A stretch of DNA of 37,897 nucleotides from Spirochaetales bacterium (GTDB taxonomy: Bacteria; Spirochaetota; Spirochaetia; SZUA-6; JAFGRV01): positions 1 to 37,897 of the forward strand of contig JAFGQK010000201.1 of assembly GCA_016935735.1 (NCBI GenBank). The letters are read 5' to 3'. The position numbers and the translations under genes are program-made. Positions 17,327 through 24,452 of this stretch are shown piece after piece. Positions within the stretch are counted from its first letter, which is position 1. Each line of letters begins with the position of its first letter. Below the pieces are notes generated by a model, which worked only from the letters and a program-made list of their open reading frames with translations, ran no database searches and had not been told where the DNA came from.

Positions 17327-17389
17327 AACCACCGATGACACCGATTTCTCAGATTTTACCAATCGGTGTCATCGGTGTCATCGGTGGTT
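17327..17389. repeat. Dyad repeat with tandem 9-mer ATCGGTGTC
   Basis: AACCACCGATGACACCGAT (17327-17345) is inverted-repeated downstream, where the arm contains an extra unit: ATCGGTGTC (17362-17370), ATCGGTGTC (17371-17379), ATCGGTGGTT (17380-17389). A second dyad, ATTGGTAA (17321-17328) with TTACCAAT (17356-17363), overlaps both arms. It lies between the divergent purF-like and fusA promoters. The sequence looks like a dispersed intergenic repeat element. Confidence 0.65.
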
Positions 17390-17433
17390 CCAAAAGCCCG
17401 ATTATAAACTTACATCCCAGGAGAAAGCCCCCC

Positions 17434-17462
17434 TTGACATTTTTCCCGGTTCTTTGTAAATT
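17434..17462 (+). promoter_or_regulatory. Sigma70-type promoter of fusA
   Basis: Consensus TTGACA (17434-17439), 17 nt, TAAATT (17457-17462). Leader of about 50 nt to the fusA ATG. Confidence 0.6.
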
Positions 17463-17521
17463 CTTTTGTCTTTAAAATTTTAAAATCCTAGAAAAGTGAA
17501 TCAGGAATATTCAGGAAAGAT

Positions 17522-19597
17522 ATGAACATCAGGAATATGCGTAATATAGGAATCAGCGCACATATTGATTCCGGAAAAACAACACTCACGGAAAGAATTC
17601 TTTTCTATTGTAAGAAAATACATAGAATGGGCGAAGTACGCGGGAAAACCGGAAAAGGTGCAACCATGGACTCAATGGAACTCGAGCAGGAACGGGGAAT
17701 TACCATTGCATCGGCAGCGACAAATGTAGAATGGAAGGATCATTCAATTAATATAATCGATACCCCGGGGCATGTGGATTTTACCATAGAAGTGGAACGG
17801 GCACTCCGGGTCCTGGATGGGGCAATTCTTGTGCTTTGTGCAGTCGGTGGGGTTCAATCACAATCCATAACAGTAGACAGACAACTCCGGCGGTATTCCG
17901 TGCCTCATATTGCATTCATTAACAAGTGTGACAGGGTTGGTGCAAATCCCTTTAAGGTAAAGGATCAACTTTGTGAGAAACTCAGGCACAATGCAGTACT
18001 CATGCAAATTCCCATGGGAATTGAAAATAATTTCCAGGGAGTTGTTGACCTTGTGTTACAGAAAGCCCTGTATTTTGATGGACCGTATGGAGAAACGGTT
18101 CGTGTGGAAGAAATTCCTGGTGAATTGAAAGAAAAAGCCGCCGGACTAAGGGAAGAAATAATCGACAAAGCATCGATGTTTTCCGATGAACTGGCAGAAA
18201 GCTATCTTGAAGGAAAAGAAACTGTTGAACAGATCATGCATGCAGTTCGAACAGGGGCCATCTCCCAGAAACTTATTCCTGTTTTTATGGGATCTGCATA
18301 TAAAAACAAAGGCATCCAGCCTCTTATCGATGCAATCGTATCTTACCTGCCGTCTCCCGGTGATGTAAAGCACAAAGCTTTTGATACAGAAAATGACGAA
18401 AAAGAAATTGTACTCAAGCCGGATCCGGCACTTCCTGCACTGGCCCTTGCTTTTAAGCTGGAAGATGGGAAGTACGGGCAGCTTACCTACATAAGATTAT
18501 ACCAGGGCAGGATAGCAAAGGGTTCTGAACTCTACAATGTCCGTTCACGAAAAAAAATTCGAATCGGGCGGCTTGTGAAAATGCATGCAGACACAATGGA
18601 AGATATTACGCAGGCAGATGGGGGTGATATTGTCGCACTTTTCGGGATCGATTGCACATCCGGGGACACCTTTACCCAGGGAGATATGAATCTTTCCATG
18701 TCCAGCATGTATGTACCTGAACCCGTGATATCACTGGCAATAAAAGCCCTGGACAGAAAATCGGAAGAGAATATAGCAAAAGCCCTGGGACGGTTTACCA
18801 AAGAAGACCCGACATTCCAGACTTATGTTGATGAAGAGTCCAAAGAAACCATTATTCGCGGTATGGGAGAACTTCATCTTGACATCTATATTCAACGGAT
18901 GAAAAGGGAATACGGCATCCAGCTTGAAACAGGAGCCCCCCAGGTTGCATACAGGGAAACAATCACGCAAAGGGTGCCTTTCGATTACACCCATAAAAAG
19001 CAGTCAGGCGGGGCAGGCCAGTATGGCCGGGTTGCCGGTGTGCTCGAACCCCTTGCCGAAGGAAACTACGAGTTTGCCGACGAGGTAAAAGGCGGGGTGA
19101 TTCCGAAGGAGTATGTTGCTTCGTGCAACAAAGGTTTTATGGAATGCCTTAAAAGAGGGAACCTTATCGGATTTCCCGTGACTGGCGTGAAAGTCACTGT
19201 CAACGACGGAAATACCCATCCGGTGGATTCTTCGGATATTGCATTCCAGGCAGCGGCTATCGGTGCATTCAGGCAGGCATATATGAAAGCAGGGGCGGTG
19301 ATTCTGGAACCGGTAATGAAAGTGGAAGTGGAAACCCCGTCAGAATACCAGGGAAATGTATTTGCCAGCATAAACCAGCGCCGCGGTATAGTAATCAGTA
19401 CAACAGAAGATGTATATTTTTCCCGGATCGAGGCCGAGGTTCCCTTGAGTGAAATGTTCGGCTATTCGACAGTACTTCGTTCGATCAGCCAGGGAAAAGC
19501 AGAGTTCACCATGGAGTTTGTACGGTATGGGAGAGTCCCCCAGTCACTGGCAGATGAACTTATTATAAAAAGCAAGAGTAAAAACAAGAAGGAGTAA
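17522..19597 (+). CDS. fusA: Elongation factor G (mitochondrial EF-G1-like, spdEFG1 type)
   Basis: Ribosomal translocase GTPase, 691 residues, full length with domains G, II, III, IV and V. G1 is AHIDSGKTT (13-21), G2 lies in ERGITI, G3 is DTPGH and G4 is NKCD. The stretch [19 protein letters not shown], with the following MGEVRGKTG and [10 protein letters not shown], matches mitochondrial EF-G1-like 'spd' factors better than classical bacterial EF-G (which has AHIDAGKTT). Spirochaetes carry two such factors: spdEFG1 for translocation and spdEFG2 for recycling, and this resembles the former. The start has AGGAAAG about 4 nt upstream. The next gene overlaps or nearly abuts the stop. Confidence 0.95.
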   Translation: MNIRNMRNIGISAHIDSGKTTLTERILFYCKKIHRMGEVRGKTGKGATMDSMELEQERGITIASAATNVEWKDHSINIIDTPGHVDFTIEVERALRVLDGAILVLCAVGGVQSQSITVDRQLRRYSVPHIAFINKCDRVGANPFKVKDQLCEKLRHNAVLMQIPMGIENNFQGVVDLVLQKALYFDGPYGETVRVEEIPGELKEKAAGLREEIIDKASMFSDELAESYLEGKETVEQIMHAVRTGAISQKLIPVFMGSAYKNKGIQPLIDAIVSYLPSPGDVKHKAFDTENDEKEIVLKPDPALPALALAFKLEDGKYGQLTYIRLYQGRIAKGSELYNVRSRKKIRIGRLVKMHADTMEDITQADGGDIVALFGIDCTSGDTFTQGDMNLSMSSMYVPEPVISLAIKALDRKSEENIAKALGRFTKEDPTFQTYVDEESKETIIRGMGELHLDIYIQRMKREYGIQLETGAPQVAYRETITQRVPFDYTHKKQSGGAGQYGRVAGVLEPLAEGNYEFADEVKGGVIPKEYVASCNKGFMECLKRGNLIGFPVTGVKVTVNDGNTHPVDSSDIAFQAAAIGAFRQAYMKAGAVILEPVMKVEVETPSEYQGNVFASINQRRGIVISTTEDVYFSRIEAEVPLSEMFGYSTVLRSISQGKAEFTMEFVRYGRVPQSLADELIIKSKSKNKKE

Positions 19598-19602
19598 TGA
19601 CC

Positions 19603-20313
19603 ATGGTAAAAAAAGAGCTTATTAAAATGAGCCCCCTCCGTATTCTTGAAAAATCAAGCCACGGCGGCGTGAGTAAAGGGAATATAGGGGTAATCGCTGC
19701 AAAAAAGGGGGTTGGAAAAACCGCCTGCCTTATCCATATTGCAACAGACCAGCTCTTTCAGAACAAACATGTTATCCATGTCTCATTTTCCGGGAATACT
19801 CAACATATTATATCCTGGTACGAAGATATCTTTTCCGAGATATCAAAAAGAAGGACCCTTGAATCTGCCATGGAGATTCATGATGAAATCATAAAAAACA
19901 GGATTATCATGAACTTTATATGGCAGCGAATATCGATTGAAGAGGTTGCCGGGAGAATCCGGTCTATTATTAAAAACAGCGATTATAAAGTGGATTATAT
20001 TATTGTGGACGGGTATAATTTCTATGAAGGTTCCCGTGAAGATTTAATATATATAAAGAATTTTGCAGTAAAGGAAAAAGTAGTCTTCTGGTTCAGTGCA
20101 TCCCTGGAACAGGATGCAGGTGTTCATGAAGGGCAGAAGATACCTTCTGTTCTTACCGAATACCTCGATCTGTTTGAAATCCTTATCTGCCTCAGGCCTG
20201 CCGGCAATGTCATACACCTGGAGCTTGTAAAAGACCACGACGAAATCCGGATGGAGGAACTCACGCTTACCCTTGATCCAAAGACACTGCTTATTACAGG
20301 TGAAAGGAAGTAA
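19603..20313 (+). CDS. P-loop ATPase of RecA/DnaB-like fold, function unknown
   Basis: 236 residues. Walker A is AKKGVGKT (33-40), and a hydrophobic strand YIIVDGYNF (132-140) gives the Walker B aspartate D136. SFSGNTQHI (61-69) and FWFSAS are typical of the strands that follow in RecA/KaiC/DnaB-type ATPases. No helicase-specific or DNA-binding domain is visible. AAGGAG at 19589-19594 is 8 nt from ATG 19603 and only 2 nt from an ATG (19597) that overlaps the fusA stop, so ATG 19603 is the preferred start. Tight coupling with fusA suggests a translation-related or housekeeping role, but I cannot name one. Confidence 0.7.
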   Translation: MVKKELIKMSPLRILEKSSHGGVSKGNIGVIAAKKGVGKTACLIHIATDQLFQNKHVIHVSFSGNTQHIISWYEDIFSEISKRRTLESAMEIHDEIIKNRIIMNFIWQRISIEEVAGRIRSIIKNSDYKVDYIIVDGYNFYEGSREDLIYIKNFAVKEKVVFWFSASLEQDAGVHEGQKIPSVLTEYLDLFEILICLRPAGNVIHLELVKDHDEIRMEELTLTLDPKTLLITGERK

Positions 20314-20382
20314 TTACCGCAGTGTTTCTTGCAATGATTATTCCGGTGCAAAACAGTTGTGAAGAAAAAGGGTGTATTCCAT

Positions 20383-20771
20383 TTATTGAAAAAACTCATC
20401 AATATCACTAAACATCTCTTTTAGGGACGTTAAAGACGATTGTTCTGTTACACATTTTATTATTTCCACAATATTCGGAGGAATATAAGTTTCCTCATCC
20501 AGGTTACAAATTTTTAATTTGTTTCTAATATTTTGATTCAATATATTCAGGCTTTTTTTATTTTTAACTTATTTTCCGCTTCTTTTAATCTTTTCCAGCT
20601 TTCTCCTTTTTCATTCAGTAACCTTGTCCGTTCGTCTTTATATACATTTAGCATATCATATGAACCGGTTTCATGACAGGATTTCACATGTTCTTTTGCC
20701 CTTTCAAAATTCGACGTATCATCGTAAAATTTACGTTGGAGCAGCTTTTTCCCAGATTCCAGTTCATTTTC
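20383..20771 (-). pseudogene. Frameshifted remnant of a charged, helical protein (or C-terminus of the sulfotransferase gene)
   Basis: Leftward, two open frames join at an A7 run near 20556-20562. The first (20771 to 20547) reads ENELESGKKLLQRKFYDD, then SYDMLNVYKDERTRLLNEK, and ends in KIKKA-stop. Shifting one base at the A run continues as KKSLNILNQNIRNKLKIC, then EEMFSDIDEFFQ-like sequence, to a stop at 20383-20385. Neither part has a start of its own: the first is preceded by an in-frame TAA at the 3' end of the sulfotransferase gene. The product would be a Lys/Glu-rich helical tail of about 130 residues. Either a separate gene has lost its start and frame, or the sulfotransferase once extended into this tail. 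Confidence 0.55.
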
Positions 20772-21558
20772 TTAATGAATCTGTTCCCTCCTGATTCATA
20801 TACCCTTTATATCTCCAGTCCTTCTGCAATTCATAAATAAACCGTTTACACCATTGTTCAGATATATCATCTGCCATTTTTTCATAATATGGGGCGGGGA
20901 TTTTCATACTCCTGTCATATGCAATATGAAGGTATGCAAGAACATTCCTTATTGTATTTTCAAAATCATTTATAAAATCTTCATATACGATCGTTAACGG
21001 TATGATATGATAACGGGAAAAGAATTCCTGGATTCCCGCTTCCCTCATTGAAGATTCTACAAACAGATGCTTTATTGCATCAAAATTATATTGCAATACC
21101 GAATCATCCGTTTTTTTCTTATCACCCTTTTTCCGTTGAAATTCATTTGACTGCACCGCTTTCCACCAGGACACTGCAAGCCTTACCTTATTTCTCCGTG
21201 TCATAAAAATATGTTGACAATGGGGAAACAAGTAGTTCCATACATCGATTTCTGTCGTATTCCCGTTAAATTCACTATCATTTTTTAACGTATTCATCAT
21301 AATGGAGAATGCGGGCTGGACCAGACCGGTTTTTATCCCGAAAATACCATTATCCGATACCCCTTTTTCCCACAACCTTTCCCGTAGTTCCGTAATACTG
21401 CTACAATGGTATATGCCAGCTAAATCCGGATTATCATAATAATCCAGCAACCATTCTTCCGGTTTACCTGCTATACCGGTCAATTCCAGCGTTTTACAGA
21501 GTAACGTACTCCCGTTTCGTTGTGTCATCCAGATAGTGTATGATTTTTCAGGTATCAT
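20764..21558 (-). CDS. Stf0-family sulfotransferase
   Basis: 264 residues. The N-terminus has the 5'-phosphosulfate-binding loop of PAPS-dependent sulfotransferases, MTQRNGSTLLCKTLELTG (11-28), in the arrangement of the Stf0/LPS-sulfotransferase (NodH-like) family. The 3'-phosphate region may be the FMTRRNKVRLAVSWW block (about 118-132), where an Arg and Ser usually contact PAPS. The family transfers sulfate to carbohydrates such as trehalose or Nod factor; the substrate here is unknown. Start ATG 21558 has AAGGAGACA 4 nt upstream. It heads an accessory group and is followed by the broken gene described above. Confidence 0.8.
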   Translation of the reverse strand: MIPEKSYTIWMTQRNGSTLLCKTLELTGIAGKPEEWLLDYYDNPDLAGIYHCSSITELRERLWEKGVSDNGIFGIKTGLVQPAFSIMMNTLKNDSEFNGNTTEIDVWNYLFPHCQHIFMTRRNKVRLAVSWWKAVQSNEFQRKKGDKKKTDDSVLQYNFDAIKHLFVESSMREAGIQEFFSRYHIIPLTIVYEDFINDFENTIRNVLAYLHIAYDRSMKIPAPYYEKMADDISEQWCKRFIYELQKDWRYKGYMNQEGTDSLRK

Positions 21559-21685
21559 TACTGTCTCCTTAATGGTTTACATATAAATGAAACAATTATA
21601 TTTATTTCAGATATCCGTTGGCTTATCATACAACCCGTTATTTTATGAGATTTTTCCTCACCTGGCAAATAAAACCAACCGGTTC

Positions 21686-21877
21686 TCATCTCCGTTTCTT
21701 ATTATCTTTAGATTTTTTTTGTTTTTTGAAATGTCCCCATGCCAGGTCTTTTTTTATCAGATCCTTTATATAGTCTGTTATACTTATTCCTTTATCATTA
21801 CAATATTTTTGCATAAGTGTATAAAATTGACTTTCTTCAGAAGTAAATTGAATTTGGATTATATTTCCTTCTTTCAT
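21686..21877 (-). CDS. Small basic protein, possibly ribbon-helix-helix
   Basis: 63 residues beginning MKEGNIIQIQFTSEESQFY. A short beta-like strand, then two helices with SITDYIKDLIKKDL (about 36-49), fits the ribbon-helix-helix (CopG/Arc-like) pattern of small DNA-binding antitoxins and regulators, followed by a very basic tail KKQKKSKDNKKRR. The AGGAG Shine-Dalgarno 6 nt before ATG 21877 rules against the longer in-frame start at 21904. No partner toxin gene is recognisable next to it. An antisense rightward ORF here is not coding. Confidence 0.55.
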   Translation of the reverse strand: MKEGNIIQIQFTSEESQFYTLMQKYCNDKGISITDYIKDLIKKDLAWGHFKKQKKSKDNKKRR

Positions 21878-21964
21878 AATTTTCTCCTGCCAACATTTGA
21901 CCATTCCAATAATTATATTCAGGATGTGGGCGTAGCCAACATTATGCTATGTGTAGTTGGAAAT

Positions 21965-22444
21965 CTATTTTTCAATTATTGGTAACCAGAATTCAATTTT
22001 ATTTTCATGATAAACTTCCATCTCCGGTCCAGAAGCGTGTTTATATTTAGATAAGGGTAACCATTCTTTAAAAGCATACATTTCACAATCAAAAAGAGCT
22101 TTTATTTCAGTGCTATCTCTTGAGAAAATAGCCCATTTAAATGATTGAACGTTATGGATCTCAAGATCTTGATACTTGTTTTCGACGTTTGGGTATTCAA
22201 CAGCGATGAAAAAATAAAAATCTCTATTATAAGGATCTTTTTCAGTACATGAGAGTCCTATATGGGTTCCGTTTGTAACCGGACATCCATGATTTTTCCT
22301 GATATGGTTCAATTTTTCAATAAGCCCATTTTCATGACTATTTTCCCAGAATTCAGAAAATTGTTCTATTTTGGTGATATACATTTTCCGGCCAATAATT
22401 TTAAATTCGCCTTTTGATTCAATTCTAACATCAATCATTTTCAT
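21965..22444 (-). CDS. GyrI-like / AraC-type effector-binding domain protein
   Basis: 159 residues comprising one domain of the GyrI-like small-molecule-binding (SHS2/Bac_rhamnosid-like effector) fold, with no DNA-binding part. The C-terminal GPEMEVYHENKIEFWLPIIEK block (around 138-159) and the EFSEFWE-like central block are typical. Stand-alone members bind drugs or metabolites, inhibit gyrase (GyrI), or hydrolyse bulky compounds. The start could be ATG 22444 or ATG 22438, with GAGGA just upstream. It belongs to a leftward island of unrelated small genes. Confidence 0.72.
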   Translation of the reverse strand: MKMIDVRIESKGEFKIIGRKMYITKIEQFSEFWENSHENGLIEKLNHIRKNHGCPVTNGTHIGLSCTEKDPYNRDFYFFIAVEYPNVENKYQDLEIHNVQSFKWAIFSRDSTEIKALFDCEMYAFKEWLPLSKYKHASGPEMEVYHENKIEFWLPIIEK

Positions 22445-22520
22445 TCCTCACTGATTTCTTATTACAATAAATTCACCAGTTCCACCCCACTCTGTACCAC
22501 CGCGTTTTATGACAGATAAG

Positions 22521-22560
22521 CCTATTTTTCACCCTGGGTTAAGATAAGTGGAGAAATAGG
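22521..22560. repeat. Inverted repeat upstream of the GyrI-like gene
   Basis: CCTATTT (22521-22527) and AAATAGG (22554-22560), extendable by imperfect pairing, form a hairpin without a T run. Confidence 0.4.
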
Positions 22561-22572
22561 AAAACCGGAAAA

Positions 22573-22606
22573 AAAGCCGGGAAAAGATGTATCCCTGCCC
22601 GGCTTT
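22573..22606 (-). terminator. Leftward Rho-independent terminator
   Basis: Perfect 9-bp stem AAAGCCGGG / CCCGGCTTT (22573-22581, 22598-22606). Read leftward it runs into a long T tract (the complement of A7 at 22569-22575), so it most likely terminates transcription from the lipoprotein gene at 22846-23340. Confidence 0.75.
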
Positions 22607-22677
22607 GTTATTTACAAACAACCCTGGATTTTTAGAATTGCCCTTACCAGGACAAAAAACTTTCAATTGTATAGACC

Positions 22678-22847
22678 AGCGCTTTGACCACTTGATTATC
22701 AATTATTACAATAATAACCATGTCTATCATTCCGGTATAATGGTCAAAGCTTAAGTGTTTTGACAACAAGAATTATGTCATTATTCTTATAGGTATCTCA
22801 ACTCCCTTAATTATCCAGGAAAGTTAAAATATCCTGGTCAAAACACT
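22678..22847. repeat. Double inverted-repeat element (possible MITE-like remnant)
   Basis: AGCGCTTTGACCA (22678-22690) matches the inverse of TGGTCAAAACACT (22835-22847) at 11/13 positions. In the middle, TGGTCAAAGC (22741-22750) pairs perfectly with the left end, and AGTGTTTTGAC (22754-22764) pairs perfectly with GTCAAAACACT (22837-22847). The region therefore forms two adjacent hairpins whose arms are copies of one motif. Its right end includes the lipoprotein stop codon. Confidence 0.55.
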
Positions 22848-23340
22848 AGCAAACCCAGATAATAAGGTATTCATTCTCATAGGGTTCATCATTTTCATCA
22901 TAATAATAAACACTGATGTTTGTCCATTGATGCGATAAACTGGACTCTTTTCTTAATTTAATAACAGAGTAAAATCTGTACCAGTATGCATGATCGTTAT
23001 AATCATATCTGGCAACACCTGTATAAACAGGATCAACACGATAATGACCGGGATAGGGTTCGGCCCAATAACCTACCGGATAAAAGTCTGTTCCACCATA
23101 AATAGCCCCTGCTGCGTAACGGTCCCGGCTTTCATAATAAATCCTTCTTGGATTATCTCTATCGCTTATTCCCCAACTGATCTGGGTGGTAATAAGATTA
23201 AGCATATTACCGCTTGCCCGGGTAAGTTGATTATCTGTATTTTCCTCTATTGCCCATTGATTTGAATCCAGGGAGCAGGAAAATATAAACGCAACCAGGC
23301 ATGAAAAGAATAACATGAATTGAAGGGTTCTTTTTAACAT
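22846..23340 (-). CDS. Predicted lipoprotein, function unknown
   Basis: 164 residues. A lipoprotein signal peptide (KRTLQFMLFF, then lipobox FIFSC with the lipidated Cys at 22) is followed by a mature domain rich in Tyr, Asp and Trp (YYESRDRYAAGAIYGG, YNDHAYWYRFY). I do not recognise the family; the aromatic composition suggests a beta-rich secreted domain. Ribosome-binding site AAGGAAG. The 3' end overlaps the inverted-repeat element, so the last codons may come from an insertion. Confidence 0.7.
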   Translation of the reverse strand: MLKRTLQFMLFFSCLVAFIFSCSLDSNQWAIEENTDNQLTRASGNMLNLITTQISWGISDRDNPRRIYYESRDRYAAGAIYGGTDFYPVGYWAEPYPGHYRVDPVYTGVARYDYNDHAYWYRFYSVIKLRKESSLSHQWTNISVYYYDENDEPYENEYLIIWVC

Positions 23341-23396
23341 TTTTTTTCTTCCTTATTTATTTATAGATCTAATTTTATCCCTGACAGAGATGTATC

Positions 23397-23425
23397 ATTA
23401 TACCTTGATATGGAAATAAACGCAA
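23397..23425 (-). promoter_or_regulatory. Sigma70-type promoter of the lipoprotein gene
   Basis: Leftward TTGCGT (23425-23420), 17 nt, perfect TATAAT (23402-23397). The hairpin insertion begins only 8 bp upstream of its -35 element. Confidence 0.6.
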
Positions 23426-23433
23426 GAACTTTG

Positions 23434-23500
23434 ATGTAAAAGGGTGGGAATTTCCAATCAGGTTTTTTTAACCTGATTGGAAATTCCCACCCATGTAAAA
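23434..23500. repeat. Perfect 51-bp palindrome flanked by 8-bp direct repeats
   Basis: Two 23-nt arms (23442-23464 and 23470-23492), complementary at every position, enclose a T5 loop. The left arm starts GGGTGGGAATTTCC and ends CAGGTT. ATGTAAAA occurs immediately on both sides (23434-23441 and 23493-23500). This is the expected structure for a small palindromic mobile element with a target-site duplication. Confidence 0.8.
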
Positions 23501-23873
23501 ACAGTAATTCCCGGTGAATCGTACATTTTAGAATTTTTACCTTGAATTTATAAAAACTACAGATTTTCCGGATTTCATGGATTAAGAAATAATGAAAACC
23601 TGTAAATTCTTAAAAACAGCAATGTCCATTATGCTATTTTGACTTAAAATAGATAAACGTTGACCGCCAGGTTAATGAGACCAGCATAATTAAAAGAACC
23701 TGGATAGCTTGTTACTTGGGTTGTGGGCTTAAGCCTTCGTTATGCTATTACTGATAAAATAATTAGCAGGGTTGTTCATTTTTATTCAAAAGAAATACGT
23801 GAATGCTATTCATTGTTCGTTGCATCTTGTGCGAAAAAACTCACCGGGAATTGCTGAAAAATAATATTAACAC

Positions 23874-23902
23874 TTGACACACCTGTTCTGTATGGGTATA
23901 CT
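23874..23902 (+). promoter_or_regulatory. Sigma70-type promoter of the rimP-nusA-infB operon
   Basis: Consensus TTGACA (23874-23879), exactly 17 nt, TATACT (23897-23902). The predicted start is near 23909, which puts the attenuator hairpin about 20 nt into the transcript. Confidence 0.75.
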
Positions 23903-23914
23903 AAAAGGAGCACC

Positions 23915-23965
23915 CATGTTTTACCGTTATGAAGAGTCGGAAAATCGACTCTTTTTTTATAGGTG
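23915..23965 (+). CDS. Possible 16-codon leader peptide
   Basis: ATG 23915 lies about 7 nt after AAGGAG (23905-23910 region) and opens a frame reading MFYRYEESENRLFFYR that ends at a TGA inside the rimP ribosome-binding region. It runs through the attenuator hairpin, so its translation would melt the stem. It may be fortuitous. Confidence 0.3.
23932..23958 (+). terminator. Attenuator-like hairpin in the rimP leader
   Basis: Stem AAGAGTCG / CGACTCTT (23932-23939, 23946-23953) followed by T5 (total T7 run), 15 nt before the rimP start. A terminator hairpin just before rimP has been described as the rimP leader in Proteobacteria, where NusA autoregulation is suspected. Here it would reduce read-through into an essential operon that encodes NusA. 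Confidence 0.7.
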
Positions 23966-23972
23966 ATGGAGT

Positions 23973-24452
23973 GTGTTTGAAGTAGATTTTCATAAAGATA
24001 TCCTTACGGATTTGATCTATAAGGATATAAAGCCGATAATTTCGGGATTGGGTTTTGATATTGTAGAATTAAAAATAGGCCGGACCAGAAAAGAGATCCA
24101 TATTACGGTTGTAATCTATAAATCAAACGGAATTGGAATCAACGACTGTACGCTGGTATCAAAAACCATTCAGCCAAGAATTGAGCTTTTTGATGAGATT
24201 GACAGGTTTATCCTTAAGGTGACGTCACCTGGAATAGACCGTATCATCAAAAACAAGGAAGAATTCAGGATCTTTAAAAACAGGGGAGTAAAACTACTCC
24301 TTCTCGATTCAAAAGAATGGTGTGGGGGAATAATCAAGGAATCGGACGAAACCGGCTTTTCTCTGCAAATAAAAGAAGGTATAATGCATATTGATTATAC
24401 AACGATAAAAAAAGCTAAACTCGATTATACCGAGGAGATAGGAGATAAATGA
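23973..24452 (+). CDS. rimP: Ribosome maturation factor RimP
   Basis: 30S maturation factor of 159 residues. The central block VTSPGIDRIIKNKEEF (about 83-98) is the RimP signature (VSSPGLDRPL in other bacteria), and the C-terminal SH3-like domain follows. It starts at GTG 23973 with AGGTGATGG upstream. The last 4 nt overlap the nusA start, as in the conserved rimP-nusA pair. Expression probably depends on read-through of the leader hairpin. Confidence 0.92.
   Translation: MFEVDFHKDILTDLIYKDIKPIISGLGFDIVELKIGRTRKEIHITVVIYKSNGIGINDCTLVSKTIQPRIELFDEIDRFILKVTSPGIDRIIKNKEEFRIFKNRGVKLLLLDSKEWCGGIIKESDETGFSLQIKEGIMHIDYTTIKKAKLDYTEEIGDK

Larger units (their letters stand above)
23341..23972. other. 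Intergenic region between lipoprotein and rimP
   Basis: 632 bp without a gene. It contains the leftward lipoprotein promoter, a 51-bp palindrome with flanking direct repeats, a dyad CCAGGTT / AACCTGG (23667-23673, 23697-23703), a palindrome GGCTTAAGCC near 23728-23737, the rimP operon promoter and its attenuator-like leader. Nothing else is recognisable in 23501-23870. Confidence 0.6.

Noticed and set aside
21587-21985. Rightward 132-codon ORF over the RHH-like gene
   Set aside because: Phe/Ile-rich antisense of a gene with a proper ribosome-binding site; no family pattern.
20383-23800. Integron cassette array (effector-binding protein, small genes, GCCAAC...GTTGG dyad near 21936-21960 and repeated TTATGCTAT)
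   Set aside because: No integrase in view, and the dyads do not fit the attC core sites or spacing between each gene; worth a covariance-model search but not claimed.
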